DNA from: Muribaculaceae bacterium
GTDB taxonomy: Bacteria; Bacteroidota; Bacteroidia; Bacteroidales; Muribaculaceae
NCBI GenBank assembly: GCA_017473615.1
Contig: JAFUKL010000018.1
Span: forward strand, 1-56,959
Direction: 5' to 3'
Length of the DNA stretch: 56,959 nucleotides
Shown here in pieces: positions 17,601 to 26,600 of the stretch (the stretch's first letter is position 1; the number at the start of each line of letters is the position of its first letter). The notes below the pieces were generated by a model. The model searched no databases. It was given only the letters and a program-made list of their open reading frames with translations, and was not told the origin of the DNA. The position numbers and the translations under genes are program-made.

Positions 17601-18311
17601 ATGACACCTGCTGAAAAACTTTACCAAGCTCTTCAAAATGATTTTGGGTTCGAAGGAGCTACAGGTTCTATCAGATTCAATCTTAATGATTATCAAATAA
17701 CTGTAGAACAAAATAATGTTGTTGGAAATATTCTTGAAGAATGGTTAGACAAATGGATGAATAGCAAAGGTATTGCTCACATTCATAATGAAAAACAGGC
17801 ATCGCCGGATTTTTGGTTGAATCCGGATGAACCGGAAGCTGACTGGTTGGAAGTGAAATCTTTCACCGGAAGTCCTAATTTTGATGTTGCTGCCTTTCGA
17901 AGTTTTATAAATTTGATTATAGATAAACCTTGGAAACTACATTCAAAACACTTACTCATTAAATACAAAAGTGAAAATGGTATTGTTACTATTGAAAAAT
18001 TTTGGATGAAGAATCTTTGGGAAATATGTAGTACAAGTGGAGTTTGGCCTGTAAAGGTTCAATATAAGAATAAAGTGATTGTTAATATTAGACCATCAAC
18101 ATGGTACTCTGAAAACGCAGATTATCCATCGTTTGAATGTCTTGAAGATTTTTTGGCAGCATTAGAAGAAACAATATACAAATATCATGACACTCGTAGT
18201 ACCATAGCGGAACATTGGAGTGAAAGATTATGTAAAAGTTACAAAGAACATTATGGCAAGGAACTTATTCTTCCAAGATGGAATGATATCAAAAATAAAT
18301 ATATTAAATGA
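17601..18311 (+). CDS. Type II restriction endonuclease, NgoBV-like
   Basis: 236 residues. A PD-(D/E)xK core is visible as PDFWLNPDEP...WLEVKSF (PD at about 68, EVK at about 86-88), with the context LEVKSFTGSPNFDVAAF and a later VNIRPSTWY. These resemble the NgoBV/NlaIV family (PF09564; GGNNCC cutters) as I remember it. The family call is from memory and moderately sure, and the role as the partner nuclease is strongly supported by the methyltransferase 7 bases upstream. The AT-rich codon use matches the methyltransferase gene. No vsr or control gene is present. Confidence 0.8.
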   Translation: MTPAEKLYQALQNDFGFEGATGSIRFNLNDYQITVEQNNVVGNILEEWLDKWMNSKGIAHIHNEKQASPDFWLNPDEPEADWLEVKSFTGSPNFDVAAFRSFINLIIDKPWKLHSKHLLIKYKSENGIVTIEKFWMKNLWEICSTSGVWPVKVQYKNKVIVNIRPSTWYSENADYPSFECLEDFLAALEETIYKYHDTRSTIAEHWSERLCKSYKEHYGKELILPRWNDIKNKYIK

Positions 18312-18350
18312 CGGATATATTTATATAGGGGGTAGGTATGTAGCGGTGGA

Positions 18351-19112
18351 TTATATGCTTATTTTTGCCAATCGTTGTTCAAGGTCGGTACTGTTCAGTT
18401 TGGAGTAAAGTTGTCCTTTGTATGCAAGTGAGATGTTTCCGGTTTCTTCGGATACAACGATTGCTATCGCATCGGTAGCTTGAGCTATACCTAATGCCGC
18501 TCTGTGGCGCAAACCGAGATAGCGTGGCAAACTTGTATCATGGGAAACGGGCATAATACAACCGGCTGCCGATAGCTTTACTCCGGAAATAATTAGTGCG
18601 CCGTCATGCAACGGACTGTTTTTGAAAAATATGTTTTCAATCAGGCGTGTATTTATGCGTGCGTCTATGATGTCGCCTGTACGTTCATAGTTTTCAAGCG
18701 GAACATTCTGTTGAATAACGATAAGAGCTCCTGTCTTGGATTTAGACATCGACATGCAGGCATATACGACCGGAATAATCCATTGTTTAGGCTCATTTTT
18801 GTCATCCTTTCGGGAAAAAATGTTGCGGAAAAAACTCCAGCGTTTATTGGAACCAAGTTCGACGAGAAAGCGTTTTATCTGGTCTTGGAACAAGATGACG
18901 AGTACCAAAAGTCCTATATTGATGAATTTGTCCATGATACTGCCTATGAGTTTCATGTCAAGAATGCGTGAAACCACAATCCAAAGAAGAATGAAAGCAA
19001 GTACCCCGACGAATATGTTAAGCGTACCCGACTCTTTCATGGTCTTGTAGATATAGTACAGCAATGTGGCTGTTATCAATATGTCGATAATGTCCTTTAT
19101 TCCGAAATCCAT
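18351..19112 (-). CDS. cdaA: Diadenylate cyclase CdaA
   Basis: 253 residues. Three N-terminal transmembrane helices (residues ~8-75) are followed by a DAC domain with the DGA motif (LHDGALII) and the RHR motif (GLRHRAALGI). The enzyme condenses two ATP into cyclic di-AMP, which controls potassium and osmotic balance and cell-wall homeostasis. It is of the membrane-bound CdaA type and lacks the DisA DNA-binding part. It lies 14 bases behind folP, an arrangement common in Bacteroidales, so both are likely one transcript. No CdaR/GlmM gene adjoins, unlike in Firmicutes. Confidence 0.95.
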   Translation of the reverse strand: MDFGIKDIIDILITATLLYYIYKTMKESGTLNIFVGVLAFILLWIVVSRILDMKLIGSIMDKFINIGLLVLVILFQDQIKRFLVELGSNKRWSFFRNIFSRKDDKNEPKQWIIPVVYACMSMSKSKTGALIVIQQNVPLENYERTGDIIDARINTRLIENIFFKNSPLHDGALIISGVKLSAAGCIMPVSHDTSLPRYLGLRHRAALGIAQATDAIAIVVSEETGNISLAYKGQLYSKLNSTDLEQRLAKISI

Positions 19113-19126
19113 TTTACATTAATGTT

Positions 19127-19984
19127 TTAAATTGTTGATGATTGCTTTGCAAGTGTAACTGTTTTTACGGCTTCCACAGCTTCTTTCACATCGTGAACGC
19201 GTAAGATATGCGCACCTTTCATTAGTGCGATGGTGTTGAGGACTGTAGTACCGTTCAGTGCTGTTTCCGGAGTGATGCCGAGTGCCTTGTATATCATTGA
19301 TTTCCGGGAAATACCCACAAGGAGCGGCATGCCGAATGATTGAAAATATTCCAAGTGGTTCATCATCTCATAGTTCTGTTCCACAGTCTTGCTGAATCCG
19401 AACCCAGGGTCGATGATAATATCATTAACTCCTTTTTGTCTTAATGTGTCAATTTTAGCGTTAAGTTCTTTGATGACTTCCTCTGTGACATTGCCGTATT
19501 GAGTGTGGTGCTGCATTGTGGCAGGAGTTCCGCGCATGTGCATCAGTATATACGGCACTTGCAGTTCGGCTACGGTATCGAACATGTGATTATCGAGGAT
19601 TCCGCCGGAAATGTCGTTGATAATATCTATGTTCCAATCTTCAACACAACGTCTTGCAATATCTGCACGAAATGTATCGACCGAAATAATTGCGTCCGGT
19701 TTTTCCTGCCGGATGACAGAGAGACCTAAAGCCAAACGTTCATATTCTTCCTCTGGAGATACTTCATTTGCTCCCGGACGGGAAGAATAGCCTCCGATGT
19801 CGATTATTTTTGCTCCTTCATCGATTATTTGGTGTACTCTGGCGGCTATTTCGGTCTTTTTGTCGTATCGGCTTCCATTATAAAAAGAATCGGGGGTAAC
19901 ATTCAAGATACCCATTACCCACGGAGTAGTAATTTCAACCTGTTTGCCGTGCAAATGAATCTTATATGGTTTGAAACGATACAA
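19127..19984 (-). CDS. folP: Dihydropteroate synthase
   Basis: 285 residues. The family signatures are present: GILNVTPDSFYNGSRY near residue 25, DIGGYSSRPGA near 62, the SVDTF segment, NDISGG, and the substrate loop IIDPGFGFSKT followed by GISRKSMI. FolP joins 7,8-dihydropterin pyrophosphate with p-aminobenzoate to make dihydropteroate and is the sulfonamide target. It is the first gene of the folP-cdaA unit. No clear TAnnTTTG is found, only TATATTTA about 20 bases upstream. Confidence 0.96.
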   Translation of the reverse strand: MYRFKPYKIHLHGKQVEITTPWVMGILNVTPDSFYNGSRYDKKTEIAARVHQIIDEGAKIIDIGGYSSRPGANEVSPEEEYERLALGLSVIRQEKPDAIISVDTFRADIARRCVEDWNIDIINDISGGILDNHMFDTVAELQVPYILMHMRGTPATMQHHTQYGNVTEEVIKELNAKIDTLRQKGVNDIIIDPGFGFSKTVEQNYEMMNHLEYFQSFGMPLLVGISRKSMIYKALGITPETALNGTTVLNTIALMKGAHILRVHDVKEAVEAVKTVTLAKQSSTI

Positions 19985-20064
19985 CAGAATATAAGTATTT
20001 TATAAATATAGTGCTAAATTAGCTATAAAATCCCAATTAACCAATAACCGTATGTATTTAGGTG

Positions 20065-21408
20065 TTAAAACAGTCCGGTTACGTATAGGAATATAAGGAC
20101 TATTGCGGCAGGAGCAACGTAGCGGATGCAGAAGATGATGGGTTTCATAGTGCGTACGTTAAGCTCCCCGCTGTTGGTTAATTGCTCTTTCACGATTTTT
20201 TTATCCATAACCCAGCCTACAAAAACTGCCAAAATGAATCCTCCTGCAGGCAGAAGTATATTGGATGATACATAGTCGAATAGGTCAAATATGGTTTTGC
20301 CGAATATTTTGAAGTCATCGAGCAAATTGAAAGAAAGTGCGCAAAGTGTACCTAATACCATAGCTATCAGCGTATTGAGACGTGTCGCTTTCTTTCTTGA
20401 CATTTTATGTTCTTCAGTGCAGAAAGTGATGAAAATTTCACTCATAGAGATAGTGGATGTTATGGATGCGAAAAAGAGCAGTATAAAGAATGCCAATGAC
20501 CAAAAATATCCGCCCGGCATTTGACCGAATATTCCCGGGAGTATTTCAAATACGAGTTTAGGTCCTGCAGCAGGCTCTGCTCCAAAAGAGAATACTGCCG
20601 GAAAAATGATTACACCGGCAAGGACTGCAACGCAGGTATCAAGTACGGCTATTATCGTTGCACTTTTTACTAATGGAGTTTTGTTGTTGAAGTAGGATGC
20701 GTATGTCAGCAGACAAGTTAAGCCGAGACTCAGAGAGAAGAATGCTTGTCCCATAGCACCTACTACCATGCTTGGTGATACTTGAGAGAAATCGGGCATG
20801 AACATGAACTTCAGTCCTTCTTTTGCATTTGGGAGAAGCAGTGAATTGATACAGAATATAATCAAAAGGAGGAAAAGTACCGGCATCATAAAATTGGAAA
20901 TCTTTTCGATACCTTTTTGTATGCCTTTACGTATTATAAGAAAATTAGCACCTAAGAACAGGTAAGTCCATAATATCGAGCGCCAAGGACTGCCTGCAAG
21001 TGCATTGAATGTTTTGGCATAATCCTGCGTGGAGTGTCCGTTAAGTCCTCCTAAAAGCGACTGAAACATATATTCGGCAATCCATCCTGCCACGACTGAA
21101 TAGAAACTAAGTATCATTATTGAAGAGCAAATGCCTATGTAGGATACATAGCGGAATTTGCTGCCCGGAGCAAGAGTGCGGATTGCGCTGTTTGCATTCT
21201 GATGAGTTGAGCGTCCTATGATGAACTCTGCTATAATAACGGGAATCCCGAGAAATAATACGCAAAGGATATAGATTGCGATAAATGCGCCTCCTCCGTG
21301 CATACCTGCTTCGTATGGAAAACGCCAGATGTTTCCTAAACCTACAGCCGATCCCACAGATGCGGCTATTACTCCCATTTTTGTTGCAAATTGTGCTCTT
21401 TCTGACAT
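20065..21408 (-). CDS. Sodium-dependent symporter (SNF/NSS family), copy 1
   Basis: 447 residues with about 11-12 membrane helices. The family signature VGSAVGLGNIWRFPYEAG in helix 1 forms the sodium and substrate site, as in LeuT-type transporters; FSLSLGLTCLLTYASYF (helix 6 region) is also typical. NSS proteins bring in amino acids or related compounds with Na+; substrate is not predictable. It shares its organisation and many segments with the gene at 21730-23103, so the two are paralogues in one operon, separated by a small membrane protein gene. Confidence 0.92.
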   Translation of the reverse strand: MSERAQFATKMGVIAASVGSAVGLGNIWRFPYEAGMHGGGAFIAIYILCVLFLGIPVIIAEFIIGRSTHQNANSAIRTLAPGSKFRYVSYIGICSSIMILSFYSVVAGWIAEYMFQSLLGGLNGHSTQDYAKTFNALAGSPWRSILWTYLFLGANFLIIRKGIQKGIEKISNFMMPVLFLLLIIFCINSLLLPNAKEGLKFMFMPDFSQVSPSMVVGAMGQAFFSLSLGLTCLLTYASYFNNKTPLVKSATIIAVLDTCVAVLAGVIIFPAVFSFGAEPAAGPKLVFEILPGIFGQMPGGYFWSLAFFILLFFASITSTISMSEIFITFCTEEHKMSRKKATRLNTLIAMVLGTLCALSFNLLDDFKIFGKTIFDLFDYVSSNILLPAGGFILAVFVGWVMDKKIVKEQLTNSGELNVRTMKPIIFCIRYVAPAAIVLIFLYVTGLF

Positions 21409-21432
21409 AGTGAATGAAAAATATATATGTTG

Positions 21433-21723
21433 TTAATCAGATGTATCGACCTTTTCCAATGATGAGGCTGTAAGAACTCTGTTGCTTTCTTTTTTCGGTG
21501 TTTTCCTCTTTTTAGTCTTGCGCGGTAATGTATCGATTTTTGCCGATTCAACAGCTGTCCTTAATTCTGCTTCCGCTGCTGTGGCAGAAGGCTCGGGTAC
21601 TGTTTTGTCGGGTGTAAAAGCTTTAACTGCAAGGATTATTGCTATTATCAAAAGAATGCAGATAATGCCTATTCGCTCATTGCGAGAGACTGAAAATATG
21701 TCGTTCAACCGCTTTCTCATCAT
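21433..21723 (-). CDS. Small single-span membrane protein between two symporters
   Basis: 96 residues (a second ATG is the next codon). The start RLNDIFSVSRNERIGIICILLIIAIILAVKAF gives a short cytosolic stretch and one membrane helix, followed by a Pro/Ala-rich and then Lys/Arg/Ser-rich tail. The N-terminus resembles that of ComEA-like helix-hairpin-helix proteins of Bacteroidetes (SRxERxGI before the helix), but no HhH repeats follow, so it may be a shortened relative or a separate protein. It lies 6 bases behind the upstream symporter gene and 24 bases ahead of the next, hence in the same operon. Function unknown. Confidence 0.6.
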   Translation of the reverse strand: MMRKRLNDIFSVSRNERIGIICILLIIAIILAVKAFTPDKTVPEPSATAAEAELRTAVESAKIDTLPRKTKKRKTPKKESNRVLTASSLEKVDTSD

Positions 21724-21729
21724 CGGGTG

Positions 21730-23103
21730 CTAAATCTTTATGAAATTTCCGAGGAAAATCATAGCTATAAGAACCGGACAGACGTATTTTATAAGGAACA
21801 GAACGGCAGGTGTTGCAATCGAGCGGAATGTTCCTTGATTGGTAAGTTCGTTTTTTAGGAAATTTTTTGGCAATACCCAACCCACATAGATACATATCAG
21901 GAATGCACTCATGGGAAGAATCATATTGGATGTGAATTTATCAAGCGCATCAAATAACGGCATACCGGCAACTTGCAACCATCCTGTTCCGCTTAGTGAA
22001 ACGGAACATAGTGCGCTGAACAAGAACATCGGTAGCAGTACTATGTAGCATGCTTTCTTGCGAGAAACCTTGAATCGGTCGTGGACGAAAGCAATGGATA
22101 CTTCTGCGATGGAAATAGTGGAAGTGAGTGCTGCAACACCAAGTAATAAAAAGAATAGTGCCGACCACCATTGTGTACCTGCCATTTGTGCAAAAATCTC
22201 GGGCAGTGTGACAAATACAAGTGTCATTCCTGCCACATTTTCACTGCCGTTGATTCCGAAACTTATTACGGCAGGAAAAATTATAAGTCCCATCAGAACC
22301 GATACGCTGAAGTCGAGAATGGTTACGGTTATAGATGTGCGCACCATTTTTGTCGATTTCGGAAAATATGATGAATACGTTACCAAAATACCCATGCCGA
22401 GACTTAGCGAAAAAAAAGCTTGTCCTAAAGCAGCTACTATTACATTGCTGTCTATTTTGTCGAAATCAGGTGTGAGAAAGAATTTTACGCCTTCTTGTGC
22501 GTTGGGTAACGATAAAGATACACCGCAGAAAACCAGCAGAATGACGAATAATAGTGGCATAAGTATATTGGATATCTTCTCAATACCTTTTTTAACTCCT
22601 TTGAGCAATATTGCAAGATTGATTATAATCATTACGTATGTCCAAAAGATAGGACTTGTTCCATTAAGAATTAATTCTTTCATTTTATCGTTGAAGAAGG
22701 TGCTTTCTCCTGACCCGATAGCTCCTATACCTGAGTATAAACCTCCTGATACAGACTGCCATAAGTATTCGATAGTCCATCCTGCCACTACCATATAGAA
22801 CGCCAATATGAGGTATGATGCCAAAAGACCGAAACAGCCGGCTATCCACCATTTCTTGTTGGGGGTAAGATTCTTGAAAGAACCGACGGAATCGGAACGT
22901 CCGGCACGTCCAAGAGAAAATTCGGCAAGCATAACCGGAATGCCGAGTAAGAAAATACATCCTATATATACTAAAAGGAATGCTCCTCCGCCGTTTTCTT
23001 GTGCCAGACTTGGGAATCTCCATACATTGCCCAATCCCACTGCCGAGCCTACTGTAGCAGCGATTAGTCCGAATTTGGAGCTGAAAGTGGTATCTTTTGA
23101 CAT
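21730..23103 (-). CDS. Sodium-dependent symporter (SNF/NSS family), copy 2
   Basis: 457 residues from ATG 23103; the 24 extra codons up to 23175 overlap the promoter and are rejected. The helix 1 signature is VGSAVGLGNVWRFP and the helix 6 region is FSLSLGMGILVTYSSYFP. Like its neighbour it belongs to the neurotransmitter:sodium symporter family and should carry an amino-acid-like solute with Na+. First gene of a three-gene operon (this gene, small membrane protein, copy 1). Its divergent neighbour is the vanZ-like/tamB operon. Confidence 0.92.
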   Translation of the reverse strand: MSKDTTFSSKFGLIAATVGSAVGLGNVWRFPSLAQENGGGAFLLVYIGCIFLLGIPVMLAEFSLGRAGRSDSVGSFKNLTPNKKWWIAGCFGLLASYLILAFYMVVAGWTIEYLWQSVSGGLYSGIGAIGSGESTFFNDKMKELILNGTSPIFWTYVMIIINLAILLKGVKKGIEKISNILMPLLFVILLVFCGVSLSLPNAQEGVKFFLTPDFDKIDSNVIVAALGQAFFSLSLGMGILVTYSSYFPKSTKMVRTSITVTILDFSVSVLMGLIIFPAVISFGINGSENVAGMTLVFVTLPEIFAQMAGTQWWSALFFLLLGVAALTSTISIAEVSIAFVHDRFKVSRKKACYIVLLPMFLFSALCSVSLSGTGWLQVAGMPLFDALDKFTSNMILPMSAFLICIYVGWVLPKNFLKNELTNQGTFRSIATPAVLFLIKYVCPVLIAMIFLGNFIKI

Positions 23104-23172
23104 ATTGCTGTTGTTTATGCGTTTTGTTTGGATAGTTTTAATCTTTTTATGTGGTTTGATTGTAAATATGTG

Positions 23173-23180
23173 CAAAGGTA
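23173..23180 (-). promoter_or_regulatory. -7 element of the symporter operon
   Basis: TACCTTTG on the minus strand, about 70 bases before ATG 23103. Confidence 0.6.
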
Positions 23181-23242
23181 GAAATAATTTGCAGTAATAG
23201 CTAAAGTATTAATGTTATTTTGTAGAATCTGCATATAAATGT

Positions 23243-23250
23243 TATCTTTG
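23243..23250 (+). promoter_or_regulatory. -7 element of the vanZ-like/tamB/tamL operon
   Basis: TATCTTTG lies 6 bases before the first possible ATG (23256) and 15 before the second (23265). The later start, or a leaderless mRNA, is therefore likely. Confidence 0.6.
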
Positions 23251-23264
23251 CATATATGATTGTA

Positions 23265-23699
23265 ATGAAAATGATTAGATTGTTGTCAAGGCTTATTCCG
23301 GTAGGGGTGTTGTCGATATTTTGGGTGGTGTTGATTTCGTATTTGTCGCTTGACGGCAATCCATTCAATGCAAGTGAAATGCGACTGTTTCCCGGAGCTG
23401 ATAAGGTGATACATGCATTAATGTATCTTGTGTTGTCGACAGTCTTTGTATTTGATTACGCAAGGTATATGTATCCCCGCAAGTTGTCGATTTTGCAAAC
23501 GTGTCTTTGCCCGCTGTGTGCATTCGTTTACAGCTTATTAATGGAGGCTTTACAAGCGATGACGGATGCAGGGCGAACGGCTGATGTGTGGGATGCTGTT
23601 GCCAATTGTTTGGGGGCTGTATCGGGATTCTTGTTGATAAGAATATTTATCCTGAAATGGATATACGGAGCAATAGGCATGGAGAATGTTGAACAATAA
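23265..23699 (+). CDS. VanZ-like membrane protein
   Basis: 144 residues from ATG 23265 (ATG 23256 would lie at the transcription start). Four predicted membrane helices. The VanZ-like signature is GADKVIHALMYLVLSTVFVF and later MEALQAMTDAGRTADVWDAVANCLGAVSGFL, with the Glu/Arg/Asp residues placed as in VanZ-family proteins. Function of the Bacteroidetes members is unknown; VanZ itself gives low teicoplanin resistance. Its 3' end overlaps the tamB start by 14 bases, so it is translated in the same operon as the TamB/TamL envelope system. Confidence 0.8.
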   Translation: MKMIRLLSRLIPVGVLSIFWVVLISYLSLDGNPFNASEMRLFPGADKVIHALMYLVLSTVFVFDYARYMYPRKLSILQTCLCPLCAFVYSLLMEALQAMTDAGRTADVWDAVANCLGAVSGFLLIRIFILKWIYGAIGMENVEQ

Positions 23700-26600
23700 A
23701 GAAAGTAGAGATTTTCAGATGGCTGTGAACAGACAAAAAATAAAAAAAATAATAGCTTGGATAACAGGAACTATATTTGCATTCGTGATTATAGTACCGT
23801 GTCTGCTTTATATCCCTGTGATTCAGGACGAAGTGAAGAGGGTGGCGACTTCTTACGTCAATGACAATACTTCGATGAATATGCAGATAGGGCGTATAGC
23901 ACTTAAATTTCCGTTACAGCTTGAAGTAAAGAACGCTTTGATTAAAGAGCGGGAAGATACAATGATATTTGCCCGCAGTGCAATTGTGCATATTAAATTG
24001 CTTCCGTTTTTGAAACTGAAAGCCGATATACAAAAGGTGGAACTGACTGACGGAGTATATAAAATGATGAGCGAGGACGGCTCGATGCGGATAGATGCGT
24101 CATTGGATTATTTTAAATTGGAAAACTCTGATATTCTGCTTGATAAGAATGAAATAAATTTAAGGAACACGTTGCTAAAAGGTGGAATCGTTGAAATCTC
24201 GTTAGATTCAGGGGGGCAGTCACAGGCTCCGACCGACACAGCTGTTTCCGACGTATCATGGTTGATAAATGTCGGGAAAATGAGGATGGAGGATATTGCT
24301 TACAGAATGCAGATGCTGCCGATTATTCAAGAAATAGATGCGAAATTGGCTGTAGCTGCCATGAATAATGCAGTCGTGGATTTGGGTCGGCGTGAAGTAA
24401 AAATCCGGTATATAGGGGTGGACAGCACCGATGTAAATTATATTTACCCCGATTCGGTATATCTTGCAGGTCATCCTGTGGTGAGTGATACTATGGTGGT
24501 TGAAAAAAAAGCGGATGATTCGGAATGGAGTATCGCTGTCGATGCTTTACGTCTGAATGGCGCTCATGTGGTGTATGCGATGAATGGCGCATCGCCCGAA
24601 AGAGGCTTGGATATGAATTATCTTGAAATCAGTGATATAAACGTTGCTATAGACAGTTTTCGTAATAAAGGAACCGATACAAAGCTTTCATTGAAAGAGT
24701 TTACGGCACGTGAAAGATGCGGCGTCTTTGTAACATCGGGCAGCGGTGTACTATCCATGAGCGACACAGCTTATACCGCAAAGGATATAGTGATAGAGAC
24801 AATGCAGTCAAAGTTTATGCTGAATGCTGTAGCCGGGGCAGATGTTGTTGATAATGAGGCAGCTCCGCTGTCGGTTGATATGAGAATGACATTGGGGCTT
24901 GGCGAAATAAGTTATATGTATCCTTCGATGGATGAATTGCTGAAACACATTCCTCGGCAGAATCCGGTGGCTTTAGAGGTTGTTGCTGATGGTACTGCCG
25001 GCAGTATCGATTTGAAAAAAGCACTGATGAATATGCCGCAGCATATATCGGTGAATGCCGGTGGCAGGTTGAATAATATGATGAATCCTGATAAATTGAG
25101 TGCTGATGTACATTTTTCAGGAGATTTTAAGAATCTGAATTTTGTAAAGCCTATAGTAATGGCTGATTCCGCTACTCAAAAACAGGTTGATTTCCCGGAA
25201 ATGACACTTGAAGGTTCTGTCGCTTATGCTCCTCAAAGGGCGTCGGGAGATGTGAACCTGCAATTGGTTAATGGGGGAATATTACTGAGAGGCGAATGGA
25301 ACGGTAATACGGGGGATTATGACGCCTCTTTAATGGTGGATTCTTTCCCGGTACGTGAAATATTGCCGTTGTCGGAACTGAAGAATGTTACAGCCAAGGC
25401 ATATATAAAAGGCATGGGATTTGATATGTATAATGTTGATACAAGAATGGATGCCGGTATAGTTGTAGATGAAATTGCCTATGGGAAAAAGACTTATCGT
25501 GGTGTGAACGCATTGGCACAATTGGAAAACGGCTATTTAAGTCTTGATTTGGATTCCAAAAATGCAGATTGTGCTATGGATGTGTCACTTTCCTGTATGT
25601 TAAATAAGAATTACTATGAATTCGGTTTGGATGGGAATGTGAATAATCTTGATTTGAAATCATTGAATTTGTCGGAAACTGTTTCGAGAGGAAATGGAAA
25701 AATTGTCGTTTATGGCTCTGTAGATATGGAGAATGGTGCCTATGAGGCAGATTTGAATTTAAAGAATTTTGATTGGACGCTTGATAAGGACAAATACACA
25801 ACTCCTGCGGTCGTGGTTTCCTTGCTTAGCTCAAAGGACAGCATGTCGGTATATGCCTATGAAGAAGACTTGTTTGTCAATTTCAATACGCCTGTGGGTA
25901 TAGATACATTGCTCGCAAGAGTAGTTAAGTGTCAAGATATAATAGACCATGAAATAAAGGAGCAATATTTGAATGCTGATACGTTGCAGCAAACGTTGCC
26001 ACCGATGCTTTGTGAACTTAGGGTGGGAAAGAATAATCTTGTACAGCAGGCGTTGAAATCCTACGGAATAAAAATCAAGGGGTTGGGGTTGGATTTGGTT
26101 AATGACTCTACAATCTATATGAGCGGCGCAGTTTTAGGCTTTGAATCGGGCGAATTGAAAATGGATACAATCAAGTTGTATGCAAATCAACAAAATAAGT
26201 ACTTGGCATATAATGTGCATGTAGGTAATCGCCCGGGGACAAATGATGAATTTGCTCAGGTAACATTGCGCGGAGGTGTGAGAGGGAATGCGCTCGGAAT
26301 GTTGCTTGAACAGCAAAATATTCGTGGTGAGCAGGGATTTAGAATAGGTATGAATGCGCATCTTTCCGATACGGCTGTTAATGTGAACTTTTTCCCGAAA
26401 CAGCCTGTAATAGGTTATCGCAAATGGAATGTTAATGAGGGAAATGTAATTTCGTTTAATTATATAAACCGCCATTTTGATGCCGATTTGAATTTGAAAA
26501 GCGATTCCAGCTATATTGCTTTACACACCGAACATAACCGTAATAAAGATGGGCAGGAAGATGTAATTTTCAATGTGGGCGGAGTGCAGATTTCCGAGTG

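Noticed and set aside
21482-22798. Long plus-strand frames opposite the symporter genes (for example 22058-22798)
   Set aside because: These are antisense shadows of well-conserved transporter genes, with no plausible protein features.
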